64,000 nt of DNA from Chitinophaga ginsengisegetis (GTDB lineage: Bacteria > Bacteroidota > Bacteroidia > Chitinophagales > Chitinophagaceae). The position numbers and the translations under genes were made by a program. Below are positions 1 to 9,277 of the stretch, one piece after another (within the stretch, counting starts at the first letter, position 1; each line of letters begins with the position of its first letter). The notes under the pieces were generated by a model, which saw only the letters and a program-made list of their open reading frames with translations, was not told where the DNA came from and searched no databases. Location: the NCBI RefSeq assembly GCF_900168065.1, contig NZ_FUZZ01000004.1:310001-374000 (forward strand). The letters are read 5' to 3'.

Positions 1-2235
1 ATAAGTACCTGTGTTCAGTGAATATACATTGGGGATTGCCCAGTTATCGTTGTAATTAAACATGCCGTACATGTCGCGCTGGTAAATGGTTCCACCCAGT
101 GAGAACTTTGCGTTAAGCACACCGTTCAGCAGGTTTTCTTTATGCAGCGTTCCGATGAAATCCATGTTGGAAGCGTTGTCCTGCTCTGTACCATGACCAT
201 AATATCCTTTGGTGATGCCTATAACATCCGTAGGTTTGTTTTTGATGGTCAGCTCATTGGTGTTATTATCCAGTCCTCCGCGGAAAACAAAATCCAGGAA
301 GTCGGTGGCTTCATAATTCAGCTGTACGCCGGCCAGTAATTTACGCCTGTTCTGAACCGTATTATTTTCAAAGATATTCCACACGGTATAGCCGCCATTT
401 CCCACCCACGGGAAACCGGAAAGGGTGTTCTGTGAGCCGTCTTCATTTTTATAGATGCCGATATCTTCGCCACGGTAGTTCCTGCCGGCATTGTATACCA
501 GGCGTTTCATCCAGGAATTGGCATCGTCGTTACCCAGTTGCGGAGGGTTATGATATTGATTAACGATGTAGGAGGAAGTAACCTGCACATTTACTCTTTT
601 TGTGAGCTTCATGTTGGCGCCGAGGTTGAAGGTATTGCGGTAGTAATCACTGTTTGGCAATACTGCTTCATTATCCAGGCGGGAATAGGATGCCCGGATA
701 GATCCCCATTCGTTACCGCCGGAGAGGGATACGTTATGTGTTGACTGTGTACCATTACGGAACAGCAGTTTAATATTATCGGGTTGCGGTACATCTGCCT
801 GTTGGGAACCATCCCACCAGGTGACCATTTTGCCATCCATTTTCGGGCCCCAGGAAAGGCCTGAACCGGCCCATCCCACCTGGTTCCAGGTATTTACGCC
901 AAAAGGACCGGAGCCTGTTTTAGGGTCCACAAACATGCCGCTCCAGTTTTCTGTTAACTTCGGATTGCCGTTGGCATCTGTTAAATATTGCGGCGGATCT
1001 AACGATACCATACCTCCTGCGCCATATTCATTCTGCAACTGGAGGAAACGGTATGGGTCAATATTTTTATAGCCATAGGTATAGTCCACACCCAAACCGT
1101 TGCGTTTTGCGCCTTTCTTAGTGGTGATCAGGATAACGCCGTTAGCGCCTTTACCACCATACAAAGCGGCGGCGGTGGGGCCTTTCAGCACGCTGATGGT
1201 TTCAATATCTTCGGGATTGATCATGTTGATAGGGCTACCGAAATCTTTCGGAGAACTGGTGCTGGCAGCGTTTGCGTTGTTGCCGGCGTACATGGCGCTA
1301 CCGGTAGGTGCATTACGCACATCGTAAGGCTGCGCAAGGTCATTGGCCATAGGCATACCATCCACAATGATCAGGGGCTGGTTATCGCCCTGGATAGTGT
1401 TGTTACCGCCAATAACGATGCGGGTGGTACCACCGTCCACACCATTCGGACTGGTTACATTCACACCTGCCATTTTTCCGGCCAGTGCATTCACAATATT
1501 GGGCGCATTGGATTTAGCTACTTCTCCCCCTTTTACTTCTTCCTGTGAATAGCCCAATGTTCTTACGCTTCTTTTGATACCCAATGCGGTTACGGCTACC
1601 GCATCCAGCGAGGTGGCGGAGGTAGTCATCACGATATTCAGTACCGGGTTGGCGCCTACAGTTACACGTTGCTGGGCAAAACCAATTGAAGAAAATACAA
1701 GGACATCCCCTTCCTTTGCGTCCAGCTCAAAATGCCCTTCTACGTTGGTAACGGTACCCCTGTTGGTACCGGCCACCATTACATTCACACCTGGCAACGG
1801 GCTGCCGTCGTTGGATTTTACGATACCACTGATCTTTTGAAACAGCACGTTAAACCCCTCAATATTCATAGGGGCTTCTTTCTTCAGCACAATCTGTTCA
1901 TTGATCACTTCAAAAGTGATGTGCAATGGACTGAGCAGACGGTGTAACACTTCGCCCAGCTGCTCATCGCTGGCCTTTACCGCAACCCGTTGTTTAACGG
2001 GTAATGTGCTGTTATTATAGGTGAAGTTTACGGCAGTTTTCTCCGTAATTGCCCTGAGGATATTACGCAGGTCGGTGGGCGGCATATTTAATGACACCTT
2101 TTTGCTCAATACTTCCTGTGCGTGCACATCCCGGGCGAATGTACAGGTGATCAGGCTGAGCAGAAAACCTATTTGCAGAAGAGTAACCCTCATAAAAAAT
2201 ATGACAGTCCGGTTGGAGTTTGCAATTTTGTGCAT
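1..2235 (-). CDS. SusC/RagA-type TonB-linked outer-membrane protein with STN domain (partial, C-terminus cut by window edge)
   Basis: TonB-dependent outer-membrane transporter/transducer. The frame is open for 745 codons to base 1. In order: signal region ending near 'FARDVHAQ', an STN (secretin/TonB short N-terminal) domain at about residues 45-105, a carboxypeptidase-like regulatory domain ('GIVKSNDGSPLPGVNVMV'), then the plug ('NALAGKMAGVNVTSPNG', 'DGMPMANDL') and early barrel. The start at 2235 gives 'MHKIANSNRTVIFFMRV'; the ATG at 2193 is the alternative and sits directly before the hydrophobic stretch. It lies 185 bases downstream of the FecR gene on the same strand. In this family the STN domain touches the FecR periplasmic domain, so this is the sensing receptor of the sigma/anti-sigma pair. 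The substrate cannot be read from the sequence; a SusD partner may lie outside the window. Confidence 0.93.
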   Translation of the reverse strand, partial: MHKIANSNRTVIFFMRVTLLQIGFLLSLITCTFARDVHAQEVLSKKVSLNMPPTDLRNILRAITEKTAVNFTYNNSTLPVKQRVAVKASDEQLGEVLHRLLSPLHITFEVINEQIVLKKEAPMNIEGFNVLFQKISGIVKSNDGSPLPGVNVMVAGTNRGTVTNVEGHFELDAKEGDVLVFSSIGFAQQRVTVGANPVLNIVMTTSATSLDAVAVTALGIKRSVRTLGYSQEEVKGGEVAKSNAPNIVNALAGKMAGVNVTSPNGVDGGTTRIVIGGNNTIQGDNQPLIIVDGMPMANDLAQPYDVRNAPTGSAMYAGNNANAASTSSPKDFGSPINMINPEDIETISVLKGPTAAALYGGKGANGVILITTKKGAKRNGLGVDYTYGYKNIDPYRFLQLQNEYGAGGMVSLDPPQYLTDANGNPKLTENWSGMFVDPKTGSGPFGVNTWNQVGWAGSGLSWGPKMDGKMVTWWDGSQQADVPQPDNIKLLFRNGTQSTHNVSLSGGNEWGSIRASYSRLDNEAVLPNSDYYRNTFNLGANMKLTKRVNVQVTSSYIVNQYHNPPQLGNDDANSWMKRLVYNAGRNYRGEDIGIYKNEDGSQNTLSGFPWVGNGGYTVWNIFENNTVQNRRKLLAGVQLNYEATDFLDFVFRGGLDNNTNELTIKNKPTDVIGITKGYYGHGTEQDNASNMDFIGTLHKENLLNGVLNAKFSLGGTIYQRDMYGMFNYNDNWAIPNVYSLNTGTY

Positions 2236-2420
2236 AACTTCAAGTGTTTTGTTGTGATTAATGAAAACGTTAGTACGACAAATCCTTTCCTGTGGCAGTT
2301 GTCCAGACGTTACAGGAAAAAATTACAGGGTGGCGGTGTTAGTGCATCGCCACTTTTTTTTGGTTGATAGTCAAGTGAACTCAGGGATCATTTTAGCGGA
2401 ATTACAAGTGAACAATACTT

Positions 2421-3500
2421 TTAACTACAGGGCTTCCCGGTAATATATACCTGGCCCCCGCTGATTTTATAGCTGGCATTGATAGCTGCACAAATGATTT
2501 TCAGTTTATTCTCAAATGATTCATTGGTGATGGTAGTGGTGATCATGCACTTCCCAAACACTTCCTCGCTTGCATTAATTTTTATACTGTAGGCCGCTTC
2601 CATTGCCTGGAAGATGTCTGTTACGGCGGTATTGTCAAATACAAAAGGCGGTGGCTCCACGGCAGGCAGCAATGCTGCCACATCGCTGGTATTCAGCGAA
2701 TCGGCCACAAATGCCGAGGTACGGGTATTAAAACGGATCTTATGATTTGGTGTAACCACATAACTGCGCTGTTCTTTATCGGCGAGGTTGTACACGGCTA
2801 TTTTACCGGTTTTTACGGTCACCGTTAAACTCCCGTTTTCTGTTGTTACCCGGAAACTCGTTCCCAGCACTTTGATCCCCACTTCAGGCGTATATACAAA
2901 GAATGGCCTGGCAGCGTCTTTGGCGATATCAAAAAACGCATCACCTTTCAGGAATACTTCTCTTTTGGGTTGTAATAAAAAGGCATCGTGGCGGATAGAA
3001 GCGCCTGCGTTCAGCACTACGGTGGAACCATCTGTAAGCCAGGCTATTTGATTGGCATTAGTAGTGTTGATACGGGTAAGCTGCTCATTTTCCATGTGGC
3101 TGTCCAGCTTCGCGGCTACCGGTGTTTTGTTGTCTTTTTTCAGGTAGATGGATAACAGGGTAATACCTGCCAGCACTGCGGCCGCTGCCCCCCACCACCT
3201 GTAACGCGAAATCCTTCTTATGCGTGCCGGCGCCCATTCCGTAGCAGGGCGTTCTTCCGCGATATGTTCGTCGAGGGCGGCGTATACTTCCTGCAGCAGC
3301 GATTCGTCTACTGCGGGTTGTGGTACGTTGCCCAATGCCAGCACCATACTGCGGGCCTTTTCGAGATCAGCGACCCGTTCGGGATGCGCTGCCATCCACT
3401 GCTCCCACCGGGCGGTATTAACCGCATCGGGGCGTAACACCCATTGAACAAAGCTATCGTCCCGGATAAATTCCCAGGTATCCTCTCCAAAATGCTTCAT
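2421..3500 (-). CDS. FecR-family anti-sigma factor (DUF4974 C-terminus)
   Basis: Inner-membrane regulator that passes the state of the outer-membrane SusC receptor to the cytoplasmic sigma factor. A cytoplasmic Trp-rich N-terminus ('FVQWVLRPD', 'RWEQWMAAHPE') is followed by one transmembrane helix near residue 100 ('WWGAAAAVLAGITLLSIYL'), a periplasmic FecR domain ('WLTDGSTVVLNAGASIRH', 'GTSFRV') and a C-terminal DUF4974-type domain ('FDNTAVTDIFQAMEAAYSI'). I place the start at 3500 ('MKHFGEDTWEF') because the in-frame extension to 3560 ('MSVFVIYDKGAVNCLKK') does not resemble a FecR N-terminus. The sigma gene lies upstream and the SusC gene downstream on the same strand, the standard order for this module. 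Confidence 0.93.
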   Translation of the reverse strand: MKHFGEDTWEFIRDDSFVQWVLRPDAVNTARWEQWMAAHPERVADLEKARSMVLALGNVPQPAVDESLLQEVYAALDEHIAEERPATEWAPARIRRISRYRWWGAAAAVLAGITLLSIYLKKDNKTPVAAKLDSHMENEQLTRINTTNANQIAWLTDGSTVVLNAGASIRHDAFLLQPKREVFLKGDAFFDIAKDAARPFFVYTPEVGIKVLGTSFRVTTENGSLTVTVKTGKIAVYNLADKEQRSYVVTPNHKIRFNTRTSAFVADSLNTSDVAALLPAVEPPPFVFDNTAVTDIFQAMEAAYSIKINASEEVFGKCMITTTITNESFENKLKIICAAINASYKISGGQVYITGKPCS

Positions 3501-3629
3501 GCAGCTGTTTTTTTTGAGACAATTAACTGCCCCTTTATCATAAATGACAAAGACGCTCATTTTATACTCAAAAAATTTAAAGTTTTTTTAACTTAGGCGG
3601 AAATGCCCTGCCATAGCGGAAACAGGATG

Positions 3630-4241
3630 TCAGAGAAAGAGATAAAAGGTTTCCAGCAGGCGCCGGGCGAACGGAGTGGTTTCCAGCGTTTCTTTGATGC
3701 GCCCCAGGGCGTTATAAAGGAGATTGCTCACAGACTGGTACTTCATGTGCATCAGTTCTGCAATCTGGGCATTGGTAAAGCCCATATAAAAGCGGAGGGT
3801 GATAATTTCCTGCTGCCGCCGCGATAATTTCCGGATCGCATTATCGAGCAGGATACTGCGTGAATCACTGATTTCTGCATCAATGATCCTTTCTTCTACG
3901 GTAGATTCTACCTGGTTATACTGGTGAAGGAATTTATCCTGCCTGCCGGAAGCAGTTCTGTATTGATAATTGGCCCTGATCAGTTTATACTTCAGGCTGC
4001 GGCATAAATAAAACCGTATGGCCACTTCGTCGCTGACGGTATCCCTGCTGTTCCACATCTCTATAAAAAGATCATGGATCATGTCTTTCAACTTCTCCCG
4101 GTCCGTACAAAACCTGAAACCGTATTCAAACAGGTACCTGGTATATTCGCGGTAAATCAGCGTAAAAGCAGCTTTATCGCCACCTTTAAATCGCTTCCAT
4201 AAAGCAGCTTCCTCAAAACAAACGTCTTTTCTTGCAGGCAT
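3630..4241 (-). CDS. ECF-type RNA polymerase sigma factor
   Basis: Directs RNA polymerase to the target promoter, probably that of the adjacent SusC gene. A sigma-70 region 2 ('YREYTRYLFEYGFRFC', 'LKDMIHDLFIEMWNSRD') is followed by region 4 ('LSRRQQEIITLRFYMGF', 'IAELMHMKYQSVSNLLYNA') with its helix-turn-helix. The two-domain layout without regions 1 and 3 is that of ECF sigma factors. The frame stays open to an ATG at 4331; the 4241 ATG ('MPARKDVCFEE') gives the usual length of about 200 residues. The gene leads the sigma/FecR/SusC cassette. Its own promoter is not obvious. Confidence 0.92.
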   Translation of the reverse strand: MPARKDVCFEEAALWKRFKGGDKAAFTLIYREYTRYLFEYGFRFCTDREKLKDMIHDLFIEMWNSRDTVSDEVAIRFYLCRSLKYKLIRANYQYRTASGRQDKFLHQYNQVESTVEERIIDAEISDSRSILLDNAIRKLSRRQQEIITLRFYMGFTNAQIAELMHMKYQSVSNLLYNALGRIKETLETTPFARRLLETFYLFL

Positions 4242-4331
4242 GCGTGGATCTTTTACGGCAAAACTGATCTTGGTATCAATTGGGTTGGCTAAAATTTTGG
4301 ATGTACCCGAAATGTAAATATTTTTTATCAA

Positions 4332-4586
4332 TCAATCAAATATCATTCAAATACCATAAAGGAATAACATAAAAATATCAGTAAGAAAGCTGTTTTTTTA
4401 ATTGTCCGTTTTACACCTGATAATAAAGGAGGCGACATAAAATGCCATCTCCTTCATCTATTATTGATTGCTTTTATAAAGGATAAGGGCGTAATGGTGC
4501 CCTAACTTCTTCAGTCAGCCCTGAAATCATACTGATTTTTTAGTATATTTATCTTAACGGTAAAGTATACTCCTTAATTTTCACGT
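4332..4586. other. Divergent intergenic region between the sigma factor and the acyl-CoA ligase
   Basis: No coding sequence is seen. On the plus strand TATATTTA at 4544-4551 differs from the Bacteroidota -7 consensus TAnnTTTG at one position and would start transcription about 30 bases before the ligase ATG. No clear -33 TTG is spaced correctly, so this is a weak call. No terminator or riboswitch-like structure stands out. Confidence 0.35.
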
Positions 4587-6383
4587 ATGAACAATATTTC
4601 CAAGAGAAGACTTTTTGATGCTGTTGCCTGGCAGTTGGCCCAATTCCCTAAACCTGATATGCTGGCGGCTAAGATCAACGGACAATGGAAAACCTATGAC
4701 ACCGCCAGTGTTGTTGAAATTGTAAATCGTTTCAGTGCAGGACTGCTGCAACTGGGTGTTGGCGGGAACGACTTTACGCCCGAAGGCGCCGATAAAATTG
4801 CTATTATCAGCAACAACCGCCCGGAATGGGTATTCACGGATCTGGCTGTGCAGCAAACAGGCGCTGTGCTGGTGCCCATCTACCCTACTACCAACCCAGC
4901 CGAGCTGCAGTTTATCCTGAAAGATGCCGCGGTAAAATATATGTTTGTGAGCAGTAAGGAATTGCTTGATAAAGTAAACAGTATCCGGGAAGGGGTTCCT
5001 TCTTTACAACATATCTATACCTTTGATGAAATACCCGGCACAACACACTGGTCCACCATTCCGGCGCAGGCCACTCCCGCCTTGCTGGAGCAGGTGGAAA
5101 GCATCAAAGCGGGCATCGATCCTCATCACCTGGCCACCATTATTTATACTTCCGGTACTACCGGCACACCCAAAGGCGTAATGCTGTCGCACCATAATAT
5201 TGTGTCGAATGTTTTATTGTCCAAAGAAAGTTTTCCGTTTGAAGATTCTCCGCAGCCCAGTAAGGTATTGAGTTTTTTACCACTGAATCACATTTTTGAG
5301 AAGTGCGTAACTTATATCTACCTGTATAGCGGCATCAGTATTTATTATGCCGAAAGCATGGATACACTCAGCGCCAACCTGAAAGAGATTAGTCCGGATG
5401 GCTTTACCACCGTTCCCCGTCTGCTGGAAAAAGTATTTGAAAAAATAATGGCTACCGGCAGCGAATTAACAGGTGTCAAACGTAAACTGTTTTTCTGGGC
5501 GGTATCCCTGGCCGGAAAGTATGATAACAATATCAGCGGAGGCGCGTGGTACAACCTGCAGCTGGCCATTGCCAATAAATTAATATTCAGTAAATGGCGG
5601 CAGGCGCTCGGTAATAAGATCCGGTTTATAGTAACCGGTGGCGCTGCCTGCCAGGAAAAACTACTGCGTATTTTTAACGCCGCGCAGATCCCTGTGTACG
5701 AAGGATACGGGCCTACCGAAAACAGTCCGGTTATTTGTGTGAACCGGAAAACACCGGGCGATATGAAGTTTGGTACCGTAGGTCCACCCATTAATGGTAT
5801 TGAAGTAAAGCTGGCAGAAGATGGCGAGATCTGTGTAAAGGGTCCATCGGTAATGATGGGGTATTATAAAAGACCGGACCTCACCGCCGAAACCGTTATT
5901 GATGGCTGGTTGCACACCGGGGATGTGGGATCATGGGTAGATGATAAATTTTTGAAAATAACAGACCGTAAGAAAGAGCTGTTTAAAACCAGCGGTGGAA
6001 AATATGTGGCCCCTCAGCCCATTGAAAATAAATTCAAGGAAAGTCCTTTTATTGAACAGATCATGGTAGTAGGTGAAGGGGAGAAATTTACGGGCGCATT
6101 AATTGTTCCGGCTTTTACCTACCTGAAGTACTGGATGAACCAACAGAATATTCCTTACACCACCAATGAAGATGCCGTTAAAATACCGAAGGTGCTGGAC
6201 ATGTACCAGGAGGTAGTGAACAATTACAACCAGCACTTTAATCATGTGGAACAAATTAAGAAGTTTGAACTGCTTACCACAGAATGGAGTATTGCCGGCG
6301 GGGAAATGACGCCAAAGCTCAGCCTGAAAAGGAAGGTAGTCACGGAGAAATATAAAAATACAATAGCAAAAATATACAGTTAG
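4587..6383 (+). CDS. Long-chain fatty acid-CoA ligase (AMP-forming)
   Basis: Activates fatty acids to acyl-CoA through an acyl-adenylate, for beta-oxidation or lipid synthesis. The adenylate-forming signature 'YTSGTTGTPKGV' is at residues 187-198, 'EGYGPTENSP' near 371 and 'DGWLHTGDVG' near 439, followed by the hinge 'ITDRKKELFKTSGGKYVAP'. The length of 598 residues is usual for the FadD15/FACL type in Bacteroidota. The gene is monocistronic, and its stop overlaps the stop of the convergent DedA gene by four bases. Confidence 0.93.
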   Translation: MNNISKRRLFDAVAWQLAQFPKPDMLAAKINGQWKTYDTASVVEIVNRFSAGLLQLGVGGNDFTPEGADKIAIISNNRPEWVFTDLAVQQTGAVLVPIYPTTNPAELQFILKDAAVKYMFVSSKELLDKVNSIREGVPSLQHIYTFDEIPGTTHWSTIPAQATPALLEQVESIKAGIDPHHLATIIYTSGTTGTPKGVMLSHHNIVSNVLLSKESFPFEDSPQPSKVLSFLPLNHIFEKCVTYIYLYSGISIYYAESMDTLSANLKEISPDGFTTVPRLLEKVFEKIMATGSELTGVKRKLFFWAVSLAGKYDNNISGGAWYNLQLAIANKLIFSKWRQALGNKIRFIVTGGAACQEKLLRIFNAAQIPVYEGYGPTENSPVICVNRKTPGDMKFGTVGPPINGIEVKLAEDGEICVKGPSVMMGYYKRPDLTAETVIDGWLHTGDVGSWVDDKFLKITDRKKELFKTSGGKYVAPQPIENKFKESPFIEQIMVVGEGEKFTGALIVPAFTYLKYWMNQQNIPYTTNEDAVKIPKVLDMYQEVVNNYNQHFNHVEQIKKFELLTTEWSIAGGEMTPKLSLKRKVVTEKYKNTIAKIYS

Positions 6384-6976
6384 GAAGATGATTTCCGGAA
6401 TTCCTTCACGATACGTATCACTACAGGGATGGTGACTGTAACGATGATAACAATGATAAAATATTTAAGATAAGGTTTCAGGAAAGGCATGCTGCCAATG
6501 AGATAGCCGGCCAGTACAAAGCTGAATCCGTATGCGATGGAACCAATGGTAACAAACAACAGGAAGCGGCGGAAATCAAGTCCGATCATTCCTGCCACAA
6601 TGGGTGCAAACGTGCGGATGAGAGGAAGAAATATGCCTGCCGTTAGCGCGGTGGCGCCATATTTTTTATAGAATGCTTCTGCTGATACGAGGTACTGCCG
6701 GCGGAAGATCCCGGAGTCTTTCTTATTCTTCAGCAGATGACCGGTTTTCCGGCCAATCCAATACCCGGTTACATTACCGGCAATGGCAGCAACGGCGCAC
6801 AGCGCGCAAACCACCAATATATTATAATTGAAATTCCCGTTGGCCGTTAGTACACCAGCGGTAAACATCAGGCCGCCGCTGGGCAGGAAGAAGCAGAAAA
6901 ACAATCCTGTTTGTCCGAATACCGAAAGGAATACGATGAGTAACCCTCCATAGCTGATTAATGATTCAGCATTCAT
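6380..6976 (-). CDS. DedA-family (VTT/SNARE-associated) membrane protein
   Basis: Polytopic inner-membrane protein of the DedA family, whose members affect envelope homeostasis; some flip undecaprenyl phosphate or phospholipids. The start 'MNAESLISYGGLLIVFL' is followed by the family's re-entrant 'FFLPSGGLMFTAGVL' segment, a charged loop with 'GYWIGRKTGHLLKN', and the hallmark 'FLPLIRTFAPIVAGMIGL' (F-x-R-x-x-x-P) before two C-terminal helices. At 198 residues it is normal for the family. The exact lipid substrate cannot be told from the sequence. Confidence 0.9.
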   Translation of the reverse strand: MNAESLISYGGLLIVFLSVFGQTGLFFCFFLPSGGLMFTAGVLTANGNFNYNILVVCALCAVAAIAGNVTGYWIGRKTGHLLKNKKDSGIFRRQYLVSAEAFYKKYGATALTAGIFLPLIRTFAPIVAGMIGLDFRRFLLFVTIGSIAYGFSFVLAGYLIGSMPFLKPYLKYFIIVIIVTVTIPVVIRIVKEFRKSSS

Positions 6977-7243
6977 GTTATAATTTGTTTTAGGGATGTT
7001 ATGCGCTGATAAAAATTTCTTTTATTAAGATAGATTTCCATGCGCGGATCCGGGGTGTTCACGGATCATTTACAATTTAAACTTTTATTCAATTAAAAAA
7101 AGCACGCACTACGCTAATTGGCTGCGTTGTGATCTGCTACTTTAGCCGGGTGAATCCGAATACGCTGATTTCCCTGCCCGATGGGAAACGCCGGAATTGT
7201 TTGTATCTAACCACTTTATGTTAACCTTAAAAAGAAAGAAAAA

Positions 7244-8599
7244 ATGAAATCTTATTGTTTGTTATCACGTTTCGCGGGACTTTTTCTCCTTGTCAGTATA
7301 GTGGCATGTAAAAAGAATGACACGCTTCTTCAGTCTGTTCCTGATGCATCAAAAAACATGGTAGCCGGTACGCTGGTATCCGGTGGAGAGGTGGCCGTCC
7401 CTGTTTCCTGGTATGCGCTGGAGCTGAAGCTGATAAAAGAAACGCCGGGGTTTAGTCCACCCGTGGCAGCCAGGGCTATAGCCTATACCGGCGTTGCACT
7501 CCGCGAGGCAGTATTGGGCGGCATGAACGGAGCGCCTTCACTGGGCGGACAGCTCAACGGGCTTGGCCGTCTTCCTGCACCGGAAAGATGGAAGCGCTAC
7601 AACTGGGCCATAGCTGCCAACAGTGCGATGGCGCAGATTATTAAAAGCCTTTTCGCCAATGCCAGTGTTGAGAACCTCAGCCTGATCAACCAGCTGGAAA
7701 GCGACAATCTCCAGGCGTATACGGACAGCTGTTCCCCCGAAGTGGCGACCCGTTCCATCAGTTTTGGCAAATCAATCGCCACTGCTATTTACCAATGGTC
7801 TGCTTCAGACGGAGGAAAAGACGGCTACCTGAACAACTTCCCTACCGACTATACGCCGCCGGTAGGACCAGCTTACTGGGTACCCACACCGCCACTTTTC
7901 CAGCGCGCCATGTTACCTTACTGGGGAAAGAACCGCCCGATGGTTAAGCCTACGGCAGCTGATTCAGCAGTGATCCCGCATCCTGCTTTTTCAACAGATA
8001 CTTTCAGCACCTTCTACAAGGCGGCCTACTTTGTTTACCAGAAAGGGAAAACACTTACACCGGAAGAAACCCTCATTGCCCGTTACTGGGCAGATGGCGG
8101 CGGTACCTTCACACCTCCCGGTCACCTGATTGCACTCACCACGCAACTGGTTACGGAACAACACCTGAGCCTCGGCCAGGCGGCTACACTGTTTGCACAG
8201 GTAGGAATAGGATTGAACGATGCAGGCATCCTTTGCTGGAAGTATAAATACCAGTATAACCTGCTTCGCCCTGTTACGTATATCCGTTCGCATATCGACA
8301 GCAGCTGGTCGCCGCTGATAGGCACTCCTCCATTCCCGTCTTACACGTCCGGTCATGCTACTTTTACCAGCGCAGCAGGCAACATCCTGGCTGCACGCTT
8401 TGGCAACGGATTCGTGTTTACGGATAAACAAAAAGTGCCGGAAGGATTCTCCCCACGTTCCTTCAACAGCTTCACTGATATGATCAATGAAGCCTCCATT
8501 TCAAGAGTGTATGGCGGTATTCATTACGACTTCGACAGCGAAACCGGCAGCCTCACCGGAAAGGGCTTAGCCCAGCGGGTGCTGTCGTTGAACTACTAA
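7244..8599 (+). CDS. Vanadium-haloperoxidase/PAP2-superfamily lipoprotein
   Basis: Exported lipoprotein with a PAP2/vanadium-chloroperoxidase-type catalytic core. The N-terminus 'LFLLVSIVACKKND' is a lipobox, so the protein is probably anchored on the outer membrane. The three oxyanion-binding motifs are intact: K-x6-RP ('KYKYQYNLLRP', about residue 332), PSxxSGH ('PSYTSGHATF', about 365) and SRxxxxxH ('SRVYGGIHY', about 420). Sequence alone does not separate a phosphatase from a vanadate haloperoxidase; the length of 451 residues and the helical N-terminal half favour the bacterial haloperoxidase-related group. A single-gene transcript with a strong terminator follows. Confidence 0.88.
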   Translation: MKSYCLLSRFAGLFLLVSIVACKKNDTLLQSVPDASKNMVAGTLVSGGEVAVPVSWYALELKLIKETPGFSPPVAARAIAYTGVALREAVLGGMNGAPSLGGQLNGLGRLPAPERWKRYNWAIAANSAMAQIIKSLFANASVENLSLINQLESDNLQAYTDSCSPEVATRSISFGKSIATAIYQWSASDGGKDGYLNNFPTDYTPPVGPAYWVPTPPLFQRAMLPYWGKNRPMVKPTAADSAVIPHPAFSTDTFSTFYKAAYFVYQKGKTLTPEETLIARYWADGGGTFTPPGHLIALTTQLVTEQHLSLGQAATLFAQVGIGLNDAGILCWKYKYQYNLLRPVTYIRSHIDSSWSPLIGTPPFPSYTSGHATFTSAAGNILAARFGNGFVFTDKQKVPEGFSPRSFNSFTDMINEASISRVYGGIHYDFDSETGSLTGKGLAQRVLSLNY

Positions 8600-8634
8600 A
8601 GAAATGTATGTTCCGGTCAGGTGCCCAAATGAGA

Positions 8635-8670
8635 AAAGGCTGTATCACATTGGATACAGCCTTTCTTTTT
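8635..8670 (+). terminator. Rho-independent terminator after the PAP2 lipoprotein
   Basis: A perfect 12-bp stem, AAAGGCTGTATC at 8635-8646 and GATACAGCCTTT at 8653-8664, has a six-base loop and is followed by CTTTTT. It lies between two convergent genes. The A-rich left arm may let it serve the minus strand as well. Confidence 0.85.
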
Positions 8671-8696
8671 ATTTGGAGTGTTACAAAAAAATATCT

Positions 8697-9266
8697 TTAA
8701 AACTCGATATCATCTGCTACGTTTCCACCCTGCTTTTCAGCAAACAACTGCTGATACTTTGCCTGGTAGGCTGCCTGCCGTTGATTATACCCGGCATAGT
8801 CAGCCTGGATATCCCGGTGGATCTGGTCATTCCATAAAGACGCAGCAATCTGGAAATCCCCGATGGGAATACCGTAATTATCGACGATCCACTGCGCGCC
8901 GTCCAGGCCATAGTCGTAGGCTACCTGCCGGGCCACTTCCAGCTCCTGGTAGAAGTCTTTATCCTGTTTAATTTTTTCGATATTGCCCGCACCCTCCGGT
9001 GACGCACTGGCCTTTAAGCCGCTGAACTTCGGGTGTTGATCAGCCTGACCAAAGTACTGGCCAAAGAGGGTAACAATGTGAAAGGTGGCGTCCTGCTTCA
9101 TCCGCTCAGGCCACAGCAGGTTGGCTTCCTGCCAAACGGGTAATTCAACCCCCAAAGCCTTTGCTACGTCATCTTCACTTAAACCGCTGCCGAGTCTCGC
9201 GCAGGCGGCGCCGTAATCTTCTAATGTAATGCCGTGAATAGGTTCTAATAATGGATTACCAGACAT
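8697..9266 (-). CDS. Uncharacterised soluble protein, last gene of the SPFH/zinc-ribbon operon
   Basis: A 189-residue protein with no signal peptide or membrane segment. It begins 'MSGNPLLEPIHGITLEDYG' and contains 'LGSGLSEDDVAKALGVELP', which resembles a helix-turn-helix-like or modular repeat, then a Trp/Tyr-rich second half ('YGIPIGDFQIAASLWNDQ'). It may belong to a DUF of the DUF6620 type, but I am not certain. Its start follows the upstream zinc-ribbon gene by 11 bases, so it is almost surely co-transcribed with the SPFH operon. Function unknown. Confidence 0.75.
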   Translation of the reverse strand: MSGNPLLEPIHGITLEDYGAACARLGSGLSEDDVAKALGVELPVWQEANLLWPERMKQDATFHIVTLFGQYFGQADQHPKFSGLKASASPEGAGNIEKIKQDKDFYQELEVARQVAYDYGLDGAQWIVDNYGIPIGDFQIAASLWNDQIHRDIQADYAGYNQRQAAYQAKYQQLFAEKQGGNVADDIEF

Positions 9267-9277
9267 ATAATTTCTAT

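Noticed and set aside
8604..8971. Plus-strand open frames over the 3-prime end of the 8697-9266 gene
   Set aside because: They are antisense shadows of that gene and start inside the terminator region.
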